DNA from: Megascapheus bottae | Taxonomy: Eukaryota > Chordata > Mammalia > Rodentia > Geomyidae | Assembly: GCA_024803745.1 (NCBI GenBank) | Contig: JANJXV010000013.1 | Location: forward strand, 9,238,001 to 9,302,000 | Length of the DNA stretch: 64,000 nucleotides | Direction of reading: 5' to 3' | The notes under the pieces: generated by a model | Told to the model about the DNA's origin: nothing | Databases searched by the model: none | The model's input: the letters and a program-made list of their open reading frames with translations, nothing else | Shown here: positions 54,646-64,000 of the stretch, piece by piece | Layout: every line of letters begins with the position of its first letter | How positions within the stretch are numbered: position 1 is the stretch's first letter | Translations under genes and position numbers: made by a program

Positions 54646-56745
54646 CTCAGAGCCCTATATTCACCTTCTATTTCTTTATTGTTTCAATTTTATTCTGGCT
54701 TTTGGTGCCAGTTGAGCCTAAGGCAGGACACATGCTATAGGAACATCCTCTACAACTGTGACCCTGCCACCCAGCATACAGATGTTGAAAACAACTGTAG
54801 GACTAGGCCCAGGAGACACAATAGTAAGGTTGGGGTAACAGCTAGCATTTTGCACAACACAAGTAACCTATGCTAATGCTCTAGACTTAGAAAGGTTGCT
54901 AGACTTGCCCCTACATTCTACGTAGGGAATACTGAGAACCAGGATGCAGGACTTGCCCAAAGATATGCAGCTCTTAAGAAGCTCTCCTGTTTCAAGTCTA
55001 TCCCATCTTAGCATCACAGGCTTTCTACTACCTTCAGGCCTGATTCTTAGAAACAAATGGAAGCATACCCAGCTGGAGAGTAAAGAAATGATAACAAAAT
55101 GGACATGACCAAGGGCCTTGCTCTGTCTCCTCTACTAGAGGACATCAGAGTTGTCCCTGCTGCTCTCCCTTCCTTCCAGGCACCCTGCCTCCCTCCATGG
55201 ATTACCCATGCAGTGATCTTTCTAACTTGACTCTCTGGATATTCTCTGAGCAAGGTGTTTTTATTAATGCTCTGACCTTGCACTAGGCAGTAATTTCAAA
55301 AACCTGTGACACTGGAGTGACATTCTTTGTATTGGTATTTGTTTTGGAAAAAATGGAGAATCAATCCAAACTAACATCTCGCTTTTGCGCTTCACTGAAA
55401 TGTATTGAAAGATTTCAGGATAGAAACTGAGTATCTTCTCCCCATGTATAAAAATAATTGGTTTTAGGAGGCCATTCTTTAATCTGTGATTAAGGGTGCA
55501 ATTATATCATTTGTATAAATGAGAAGCCTCTGGTTCAGGGACTTCAGAAATCCTCATTCATGGGAGATAACCTCTAAATCTAAGGTTTGAAGACACTAAG
55601 ATTGGGAGATGGCAAAAAAAAAAATGTCTCCAGTTCCCTTTTCAAGACACTAAGGGTCTGTCTGTAGTTTAGGTTGATATTACCACAGAGATAATTAAAA
55701 ACAAAATGTTTAGTTGTGCTTTTGAATGCAAACGGAGATAAGAAGATCGCTAACAGGGAAAAAGAGATATTAAGACTGTTATCGTAAGCTATTTTGCTTT
55801 GACTCTAGATCTCATGTTCCACTTTCTGGATTTGTTTGTCCATTTTGGGCATTTATGCACCCATTAGATATTTATAGAGAACCTGAAATTTCCATGTTTT
55901 CTTTTAGTGATTTGGGAGAAATAAGATTTCTTTACTAGGCAGTATATGTTAAAATAAAACTAACAAGAAATGGTTAATTTATGAGAGTCTTAACATAGCC
56001 TGTTTCTTATATTATTTATCAAGCATACTTTGATATACATAATCTCTGAAGAAGCCCCCATCTCTGAAGCTCCACCATCTTGGAGCTACATTATCTGGAG
56101 ACAATGGCCTTTTGGGCTACTCCTTGTAGGTGACATGGCTGCCTTAATCATATGGCCCCAGAAATAGAATCAACTGTGCTAAGCGCCTCTCTGATACAAC
56201 CAATGATTACCAAAAATAGTGTTGAACCCCTGAGTTGTGTCCATCCAGGAGAGACAAGTGGGGAGGAAGAGAAGTCATGATGTAGAATCTGAGGGAAGGG
56301 AAGAAATCTAGAATCTTCCAGTAAGGGTTGGTTCATTGGTAATCGCCGCTACATGATCCTATGAAACCAGGAATAAGTGACTGCTAGACTCCATGAGGGG
56401 AAGCATATCTAGGGTAGCCCTAGATATGCCTGATTATCTAGATAATCAGGACCTGGGCTTTGACCTTGATTCTGCACAGGAAGGAAGACCATGGAAAAGC
56501 TTTCATGGAAGAAATATGACCCAGATACATATTTTAGAAGGATCTTAATGGTTTCCACCAGATGGATGCACATGAGAGACAAAGTGGCCCCCAGAATTAG
56601 ATTAGTGATCATCTGGACAAAGCCAAGAGTTGAGAAGACAGTTAAATCGGTAACTAAATGCTTGTAGGTGGTAGGATGAAAACAGACAGGTTTGTGACCA
56701 GTTTGTTTGTTTGTTTGCTTTTTGGACATATGCCTTATGTCCATT
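54646..56745. other. Intronic sequence, nothing recognised
   Basis: 2.1 kb. A/T-rich 55290-56060 has no repeat landmarks I know. 56190-56240 has a faint MER5-like look, not called. Confidence 0.5.
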
Positions 56746-56749
56746 CAGA

Positions 56750-57050
56750 TTGTTAAAACAAAATGCCTTTGACTAAGTAAATTTTTAACAACAGAAACTT
56801 TCTATTCACACAGTTCTGAAGACTGGAAAATACAACATCAAGGTGCCAATAGAGTTGTGGTTGTTTGGTGAGGGCCCACACTCATAGATGTCATCTTCTC
56901 TCTTGTTCCTCTCATGCTAGCAGAGCAAATGAGCCTCCATGAGCCTCTTTTATAAGGCCACTAATCACCTGAAGCCTCATCTCCTAATATCATCATGTAA
57001 GGTCTTGATTTTTAATATGTGAATGTTGAAGGGATATAAACACTCCCTGT
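56750..57050 (-). mobile_element. LTR-like fragment, MaLR/MST-MLT type
   Basis: 'tgttaaaacaaaatgcctttgactaagtaa', 'aacagaaactttctattcacacagttctgaagactgg', 'atcaaggtgcc', 'tataaggccactaatcacc' and 'atgtgaatgttgaagggatataaacac' follow the antisense MaLR LTR. No coding part. Confidence 0.6.
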
Positions 57051-57950
57051 TGGTAGGGCAGGTGTGGTGCGTGTGCAAGGAAAGAATGTGAAATGTGATT
57101 GTACAGACAGAAGTATCTGCAGAACCTGGAGATCAAAGTTCCTATAAAAGACAAGGATATTCAGGCCTAAGGCAAAAGATTCTACTTGCCCACCTTCCCT
57201 GATTTGTTAAGAAAGCAAAGATAGTGGGTGACCTCTAGGGGAACTAGTGCTTTCCTTCAGGGATCTCAAAATTACATACCTGTTGATGCCAGAATTGCTT
57301 CTGAAATTGTGTAGCAATCTGGGTGCTTTCAAAATGGAGTTGTTTCCTGTTTCCTGCTTTCCTGAGATGGTCTCCCTGTCCCAGACTGAGGGAGTCACAG
57401 CTCTGTGGGATCCCACAGCCTCAGGGGCTCCAGGCTGCTGTCATTGTTCAGACCTTGCACCCCTAGAGTAAATATTTCTTGGACAAATGAATGAATTTAC
57501 TGCAAACTCTTCAAAACAGTCGGGTCCCTTGTGAAAACATGAATAGTACTCCCGTTTTCCAACAGCCTTTAATAAATTATAACTCAGCAAATTAAAATAA
57601 ACATTTGTTTTAACTTCTACCCAAGTCTCTAGAGGATGGAGCACCTTTTCATCTTCGGAAGGCTTTCAAAACAAGATCTGGTTTCCTCCAAAAGCCCTTT
57701 GTGGGCATTATAGATTGTAAACAGACCCAGAAATGCATTCACATTTGTTAGCCAAGATGCCTCTGGCCAGTTTTGAAGAGAATCTTTTCTAGGAAAGAGA
57801 AGTAACTTGTTTCTTTAGTATTGAGTTTTATTTGTTTGTGTGCCTTCTTTATGCCAAGAATTGGGTCATGACCTCCCAATCAATGTCTGTTACATTATTC
57901 TCTCAATGGTCTTGTCAATGGAGGAATTCTTTCTGCCTTCTTTTCTTTTC
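57051..57950. other. Intronic sequence, nothing recognised
   Basis: No named repeat apart from a faint L2-like piece near 57825-57865; no exon. Confidence 0.45.
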
Positions 57951-57952
57951 AT

Positions 57953-58163
57953 TGCCAGTACTGGGGCTTGAACTAAGGCCTTGAGCTCCTTCTTGGCTTT
58001 TTCTGCTCAAACCCAATACTCTTCTCACTTCCACTTCCAGCTTTTTTCTGGTTAATTGGAGCTAAGAGTCTCATAGACATTACTGCACAGGCTGGCTTTG
58101 AATCATGGTTCTCAGGTCTCAGCCTCCTGATTACCTGGGATGATTAGTGTGCTCTGCCAGAGG
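57953..58163 (-). mobile_element. Family B composite SINE
   Basis: Right unit 'ccagtactggggcttgaactaaggcc', 'tggttaattggagctaagagtctcatagac' and B1 part 'tctcagcctcctgattacctggg'. Confidence 0.85.
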
Positions 58164-58394
58164 CCAGCTTCCTTCCTGCTTTAGAGATAAGAAATCTGAG
58201 GCTAAGTTTATCTGAGCTGCAGAAAGGAAGGGGGACCACAGAAATGTCAGGACAAAGAGTGAACCAATGAAACAATGATACTCACTAGACACTGTTGAAA
58301 ATGAACTTTACAAGTTGGGGGAAAGAGAATTCAGGGGTGGTTCAGGAGAAAATAAGGGTGAGGGTAACACTTTTCAAAAAGAAATGTACTTATT

Positions 58395-58586
58395 GGGGCC
58401 GGGAATTTGGCCTAGTGGTAGAGTGCTTGCCTAGCATGCACGAAGGCCAGGGTTCAATTCCTCAGTACCACATACATAGAAAAAAGCCAGAAGTGGTGCT
58501 GTGGCTCAAGTGGTAGCATTCTAGCCTTGAGAAAGCCCAAGGACAGTGCTCAGGCCCTGAGCTCAAGTCCTAGGACTGACCAAAAA
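58395..58586 (+). mobile_element. Family A composite SINE with target-site duplication
   Basis: Complete dimer. The perfect duplication aaatgtacttatt lies at 58382-58394 and 58587-58599. Confidence 0.95.
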
Positions 58587-58639
58587 AAATGTACTTATTA
58601 TCTTATGTAACAGAGGGGTTCCTCTGTATATCACCTTTA

Positions 58640-58710
58640 CAATAGGGAAAGGGAAAGAGGGAGGGGGAAAGAGAGGAAGAGGGAGAGAGAGACAGAGACA
58701 GAGAGAAATC
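58640..58710. repeat. Purine-rich (GA/GGGA) tract
   Basis: Imperfect GGGA/GAGA tract of about 70 bp. Confidence 0.9.
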
Positions 58711-58869
58711 TGAGGCAAGAAAATATAAAGTGACTGGTCCCAGGATACAATGGGAGGAAGGAAGAACCAGTGCCCTTTTAAAATTCTTCTAGAGCCTCTA
58801 TGTCTTCCACTTACCTGACATCCATGTTTCCTGACATTAGGTCTACAGTTTACCTGTGTTAGGAACATA

Positions 58870-58930
58870 CAGAGCTTGGAGATCTGCATTTTAAATAAAA
58901 TTCCCAGGTGTTTCTTAAGCTCACTGAGAT
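58870..58930 (+). mobile_element. MER20-like fragment
   Basis: 'ggagatctgcattttaaataaaattcccaggtgtttctt' matches the middle of MER20. Short. Confidence 0.5.
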
Positions 58931-60200
58931 TGAATCACTAACACTTTATATCCACAGTGACTTTTCTAAAACACAGAGAAAAAAACAAAAAACAAAAGGG
59001 AGTAGCTGGGCCCAAACCTGTCGTCTTCAGGTTGAGTTTGGCAGGCTTGGCTTTGTGCAGAAGGCAACAGCATCTTCCGCCCCTGCCTCTGCAGGCTGTG
59101 ACTGCCAAGATAGAAAGCTTCCTCTGGGCCCTGCTTTTCATGGCAAGCTTGGGTGGATGTTTTCTCTCCTCTCCATATGGATTTTGCAATTAACTCACTA
59201 GAAAAGTAAATCACAGGGTGCCTGGAATAATAAGTGCAGTGAACACCAGGCCTCAGCCAAGTAGACTGGGACTGGATCCAGAACATGACTAAGGTTGCTG
59301 GGCTAGTGCAGGATGAAGGCAGGAGGCTGGAGGCTGGCAGCATCTAGAGGCTGGAGAGAGGCAAGGAAGTAGGAAAGAGGGAAGGGGACAATGTGTGAGA
59401 TTGTGCGCCACTGTATACACATCTCTCACAACTCCTTAAGGTCATATTAGCATCCATGTCTTGACGAAAAAACTGAGACTCCGGCAACATTGCTTTAGAG
59501 ACTTGGGCTTCTCTGGGAAGCCTTCTTTGCTGTCTTCTGGCATACAAGGAGTTTTCCTTCCTCTGAACAGCCATAGTGGGGAGAGCCCCTGACTATCCGA
59601 ATGATAGATGTGGAACAATCAGTTCTGACCTTAGGGATTCGGGATCTTCTGTGAAATGGGATAGTGATTGGTCCTAGATGACAGGGCTACTACAAGTATT
59701 GAACTTGCTGTCTTAAGCGAGTCGGGGTTGGGGCGGAGGGACTGCCTACAACAGAACAGGCTGTGGAAATATCACTCCCCTCCTGCCTTCACATTGCTCA
59801 CTTAAACCATTTCCTTTCCCAAGATGAGAAAAAAAAATAGTACTGGGTCACCCATGCAGCATGGGCTTTCTAGAAAGGTTCACATGGCAATCAAGAGACA
59901 GGAGCTGGTTAGAGACCCAGATTACTGTCATCCTGCTTCTTGGGGGAGGGGACTCAACTGCTACTTCTAGTTTTAATTTCTGAAAGAAGGATGTGATTGG
60001 CCAAGCCCATCCATCTGGAAAGATGTCCACCCCTTACATAGGTAGAGCCAGGCAGAACAGGTTGTGTGACAGTGACACAAACTTGGCTACCACAGAGGCT
60101 ACGTCTCAGCAGACATTTGGACCAAGTGCCTGCTTCTAAAGGAGCCACGGCAGACATGCCTAAAAGATGGTCTCTGTCAGTATGGCCACAAGTAGTAGTG
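58931..60200. other. Intronic sequence, nothing recognised
   Basis: Several overlapping frames on both strands at 58908-59343 come from one GC-rich stretch and have no family resemblance. Confidence 0.5.
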
Positions 60201-60262
60201 TGTATAGGTATGTGTGTATGTATACATGTATGTATGTATGCATGCATGTATATATGTATATG
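60200..60262. repeat. (TGTA)n/(TGCA) imperfect microsatellite
   Basis: TATGTATG-type tetranucleotides with CATG and TATA variants. Confidence 0.9.
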
Positions 60263-60265
60263 TAC

Positions 60266-60481
60266 ACACACCACTACTGGCCCTGAACTCAGGGCCTGGA
60301 CTTGACTAAGGCTGGTGCTCTTTCACTTGAGCTACAACTTTACACCTGGCTTTATTGGTGATTAATTACAAATAAGAATCTCATGGACATTGCTGCCCAG
60401 GCAGGCTTTGAGCTGAGATCCTCAGACCTCAGCCTCATGGGTAGCCAGGATTGTAAGTGTGAACTGCTGTGCTTGGCTCCC
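60266..60481 (-). mobile_element. Family B composite SINE
   Basis: Right unit 'ctggccctgaactcagggcc', 'ggtgattaattacaaataagaatctcatggac', then the B1 part. Confidence 0.8.
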
Positions 60482-61227
60482 ATATAGGCTTTTACACTCC
60501 CCAAGAAGAAATTCTGGTCTGTCTGTCTATCTGTCTGCCCCCTCACACTGAGCCTATCCTAAATTCTGGAACTTACAGGATTAGGAGGAGTAGAAACAGA
60601 TAGAGGTTTAATTTGCTCCAGTTGGCTGTGGGTTTTTAAAAGAAAGTTTTAACTGGGAGCTTGAGTGCCTGGTCTTGCTGTAAGGAGTTCTGCCCAACCT
60701 CACCTGCTGAGTAGTCAGTTTTTTTTGTTGGTGGTGGTGGGGTTTTTTTTTTGTTTTTTTCTGTAAAGCTCTGTTGGGCCTGACAGCTCATTCCCTACTC
60801 AGTTGACCATATCCAAATTCAAATAGGCTAGTTTACAAGTCAAAAAAGCTTTTCTCTTTTTGCCTCCTCAGCCTAAAAATCAAAGAGGCAGCTTTCTGGT
60901 TCTCAGGGTTCCTGAAATAGGAGCCAGGCTGCCAGCTCCTTGGTGTATATTGATGTATGAGAAATACAGGGCTAGGACCCTTCCTTTGGTGGCATTCCCT
61001 CCACATCATCCTAGTTTCCAAGCTTTTGAGGGGACAAGGGAATAGAGTGAGGCAAATAAATGAAGGAGCATGATTCAGCATAGCTCAGTGTGAGTAAAGG
61101 AAACATACCTTGGTTCTTGACAGAGTTTGGCATAGTGTCTTTGCCTTGTTTACAAACTGAACAAAGGGAATAGGACTTTGAAAGCAGGTGGAACTATTTT
61201 ATCCAAGGGCCATTTCCTCTTAAAATG
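60482..61227. other. Intronic sequence, T-rich patch at 60719-60762
   Basis: No gene or named repeat. Confidence 0.45.
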
Positions 61228-61425
61228 CCAACTTATAGAACATTCTGGAACAAATGAAAGGTTCTATGCCTGTACTGTCCCATAAGTAGCCACTGTCCGC
61301 ATGGGATTATCAAGCACTTGAAATGCTGCCACCAAAACAGAAGGGATGGATTTTCAATTCAGTCGAAATTTAAATAAGGATTAATGGTTAGGGGCCACCA
61401 TATTGGATTGTGCTGCTGCTGAATC
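61228..61425. mobile_element. MER58-like hAT DNA transposon remnant
   Basis: 'ctatgcctgtactgtcccataagtagccactgtccgcatgg', 'caagcacttgaaatgctgcc' and 'ggggccaccatattggattgtgctg' follow the same layout as the copy at 9285. Confidence 0.65.
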
Positions 61426-62059
61426 AAGGAACTTTTCTGACTCTATGAAGGCAGAGAATATATCTTACACAGCAGCCTAGCACAGTGACCATTCTGTCCA
61501 GTGGATGAATGGAATGGAGCTGGTGGTTGGTGGTGGTGACACTGTCATGTCAAAGACATGCGTTCAGGATTTAGGGCTAGTTAGATCCAAAAGCAGAGTC
61601 TGACTCTGACATTATTTCTTATTTACTTTTGTGCTCAAGCTGGTCTTGAATCATGATTCTCCTAATTCTGCCCCCCACCTAGTGCTCACTGCTTCTTTAC
61701 CCATAGCAAACTTTAGCCCCACTGTCATCCCCTAATTAAAATACATCTTCAGTTGTCTGCACTTCTTTAGAGTATCTAAAGTCCAAAGATAACCTCCTTC
61801 CCTCATTGTGTTTTGAATTGCCCAACACAAATACAAATCCTCATAAAACTCCATATACACCCAAGGCACCACTAGGGTGTATTCTCCTTTGCTTCCAACA
61901 GTTAAGTATACTTAACACTTTCTGCGGTGCCAGATGTGACCTTGAAGACCTTTGGGCAGTCAGTGGACATCACCAGATGTTTCATGCCCTACCTTTACAG
62001 AACACCTCACTTTTACAGAAGGCAGAACAGTCACAAGAAAGCTCTCCCTTTGCTGGCTC
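61426..62059. other. Intronic sequence, possible L2 or SINE scraps
   Basis: 'tcaagctggtcttgaatcatgattctcc' at 61637 resembles an antisense B1 piece. The rest is unassigned. Confidence 0.35.
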
Positions 62060-62160
62060 TTTTCACATGGTGGGGATGCCTGTACCTCACTACCAAGTTC
62101 AAATGCCACTTATAAGATAGCACTTTCCTAAACCAAGATTTGAACTTCTGGAGTTAATGG
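62060..62160 (+). mobile_element. L2-like fragment
   Basis: 'caagttcaaatgccacttataagatagcactttcctaaacc' follows the L2 'ctcaaatgtcacct...gaggccttccctgacc' region. Confidence 0.5.
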
Positions 62161-62838
62161 TGGGGGTCCTTGGTCTCATCTACTTAAAGAGGGCTCTTGT
62201 TTTGTTGTAGCTGGAAAAGCCACAGAGAGAGATGAGAAGGAACAAAAGCATTTGCTCTTAACAGAACACCCAGATGCTGTGTATTTGGCTTAGCCTCTGG
62301 TCTGACTTCAAACACTAATCTACATTTAAATAAGAAAGGCAACCAGTGAGGAAGGGCAGGTGAAAAGTGTCAAGGGAGGCAGCAGGTAGATGGAATATTT
62401 GCATTGGTATTTTGAAGATGAAGAAGGTGAGAAAGAGAAGTTCAGATAATTAAGGTCCTCAAAGGAACAGTTTTCAGGGAAGAGAGGCTAGATGGGCTAG
62501 AATTGTAAATGTGATCAGTTTGAAGCACCTGGGAGACTTCCAAGTTGAAAGACTTTTTTGACATCTGGTGCTGAATAAGAGATCCTAAGAATGTTGATTC
62601 TGTGGTGATCATTCTCTTCTGAATGCATGCTTGCATGCATTCATTCATTCAAGGGAAACGTACACAGTCCTATGTAAAACACGGGGATACAGTGGTGGCA
62701 AAATAGATATCCTAGATGCTGGTGGTCTTTGACTTTATTTGCCCGATTCTGATTTTTCAATCCCACTAGTTTCTCAAGCCATCTGTCCTTGTTAATACTC
62801 TGTCAATGCTCATAAAAAAAATTTTTTTTTAAGAAGGC
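62161..62838. other. Intronic sequence with (CATT)n scrap
   Basis: 'gcatgcattcattcattc' at 62634 may start an L2 tail ('ggggatacagtggtggcaaaatagatatcc'). No gene. Confidence 0.4.
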
Positions 62839-62844
62839 ATCTTG

Positions 62845-63053
62845 GGCCGGGAGTTTTGGCCTAGTGGTTAAAGTGCTTGCCTAGCATGCACAAAGACCCG
62901 GGTTCAATTCCTCCATACCACATAAATAGAAAAAAGCCAGAAATGGTGCTGAGGCTCAAGTGGTAGAGCTCTAGCCTTGAGGAAGTCCAAGGACAGTGCT
63001 CAGGCCCTGAGCTCAAGCCCAGGACTGGCAAAAAAAAAAAAAAAAAAAAAAAA
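62845..63053 (+). mobile_element. Family A composite SINE, young
   Basis: Complete dimer with a tail of about 23 A. The approximate duplication aaggcatcttg/aaagcatcttg lies at 62834-62844 and 63051-63061. Confidence 0.95.
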
Positions 63054-63061
63054 GCATCTTG

Positions 63062-63904
63062 AGTTGTGGCTGATAGTTAAAGATAGTTCTGAAATGCAAA
63101 CCCTTCACTTTATTCCACCACAGGAATCATCATCTAGTAGTGTTTGTTGTTGTTCTGGTTTCGTTAGGAAAGAATTCAGTCTTTCTGATGATTTTCACAC
63201 AGGGCAAATTCATGAAAAGGTTATTGGAAATGTATCTTTCATTCTCTCACCCCTTGCATTGTCTTCTTGGGATATTCTGATAGATGCTGACTAAGAACTG
63301 CCAATAAGTGTTGATTGGCTTTCTTGGGCAGGTTTCAGGTGTTCTAGAAGAATTATGGATAAAGCATGGAGAGGTGTCTGTCACAAATCAGCAAAGAAAT
63401 TTAAGATGTGTTGATATATTAGGGACAAATTATTTTGTTGTTGTTTTGTTTTTTTCTTTTCCTCCTGAAGAGTTTAGACTTAAGCTAGTCTCTGGTTGCC
63501 AATAGCTTTAAAAATTAAAATGCAGAAGCTATATTAAACTGTAGATACTACAAGGACCATAATGTCCAGGCCTGCACAGTCTTATCACTAACATGGCAGG
63601 AAGCCCAGCTCTCTGGTTCTTAGAGTATTGTAGAAGGGGGAAATTCTCATTTATCTCACCAACTTGATTCAAATTCTGGGCATCTAGTTAACTTCCAAGG
63701 TACTGTCCTGCTGCAGTTACCCAGTACAGAGGTGGCTATAAAGTGCCATAGGGCACTGGGAAGAGTTGCAGAATGCTTTCTGGTATACATGTACCCCTAC
63801 CAATGGTAGAAGAGCTTCTTCCCAAGGGTTACATTTGAGGTAAGTGAGGTGAGCAGCTGGCCATATCACTGGTTACCCAAAAGAAGATTTGTACGTTGGT
63901 TGTT
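63062..63904. other. Intronic sequence, nothing recognised
   Basis: No repeat or exon supported. Confidence 0.45.
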
Positions 63905-63907
63905 GCT

Positions 63908-63919
63908 CTGTGTGTGTGG

Positions 63920-63966
<47 letters not shown>

Positions 63967-64000
63967 CATCCGTCCGTCCATCCGTCTGTCTGTCCATCCG
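63908..64000. repeat. (TG)n followed by (CCRT)n microsatellite, cut by the window end
   Basis: TG run to about 63960, then CCAT/CCGT/CTGT tetranucleotides containing several CpGs. Confidence 0.95.

Larger units (their letters stand above)
32502..64000 (+). other. TENM4: TENM4 intron downstream of the second coding exon, continuing past the window
   Basis: The donor ccg/gtgagt opens an intron with no matching acceptor-plus-teneurin exon before the window ends, so it is at least 31.5 kb long. Very large introns are usual for teneurin genes. Its contents are listed as individual repeats and blocks. Confidence 0.85.

Noticed and set aside
58908..59343. Five overlapping frames on both strands
   Set aside because: All derive from one GC-rich stretch; none resembles a known family.
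32502..64000. Third TENM4 coding exon with the proline-rich tract
   Set aside because: No frame carries the expected proline-rich peptide with an acceptor in the right phase.

Overview
This 64-kb window is vertebrate nuclear DNA from a rodent. It is almost wholly intronic and rich in interspersed repeats. The only protein-coding sequence I can support is two consecutive + strand exons of teneurin-4 (TENM4/Tenm4). The first coding exon has acceptor AG at 27718-27719, start codon at 27782 and ends at 28004. The next exon is 32232-32501. Together they encode residues 1-164 and the first base of codon 165 of the cytoplasmic N-terminus. The splice phases match (phase 1 to phase 1), so the two exons join in frame. 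The peptide agrees with mammalian TENM4, and at several positions with what I recall of the mouse form. Everything left of 27719 should be the upstream intron of a long 5' UTR region. Everything right of 32501 is the next intron, whose following exon is not in the window. No RNA gene, CRISPR array, prokaryotic feature or second gene was found.

Two young composite SINE families point to the organism. Family A (about 190 bp, at least 17 copies) has a left tRNA-Ala/ID-like unit with A and B boxes, a right unit that also looks ID-derived, and a poly-A tail. Many copies have clear target-site duplications. Family B (about 230 bp) has a B1/7SL-like left unit followed by the same kind of right unit. 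An ID-like left monomer joined to a second monomer fits the IDL-Geo type of SINE known from Geomyoidea (kangaroo rats, pocket mice, pocket gophers), so a geomyoid or related castorimorph rodent is my inference; the genus is not determined.

Layout. 1-27.7 kb: upstream intron with older MIR, L2, MER20-like and MER58-like remnants, an L1 3' fragment (16.7-17.9 kb), young SINEs, (GA)n, (GT)n and (AC)n microsatellites, and a repeat-free TAAT-rich block at 18.6-18.9 kb that is a candidate conserved enhancer. 27.7-32.5 kb: the two TENM4 exons and their 4.2-kb intron. 32.5-46.8 kb: downstream intron with SINEs, MIRs, an LTR-like element and L1 3' tails. 46.8-50.9 kb: a decayed minus-strand L1 ORF2 segment (reverse transcriptase and endonuclease motifs) interrupted by several nested insertions bounded by recognisable target-site duplications. 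50.9-64 kb: further intron with SINEs, L1 tails, an LTR-like fragment and microsatellites.

No new molecular system is evident. The points most worth following are the right monomer shared by the two SINE families, the serial insertions at one L1-endonuclease-type site, and several candidate regulatory blocks (a palindromic RFX-type X-box, two inverted-repeat blocks, a CpG cluster 0.5 kb upstream of the first coding exon). All repeat family names are by eye; no database was searched.
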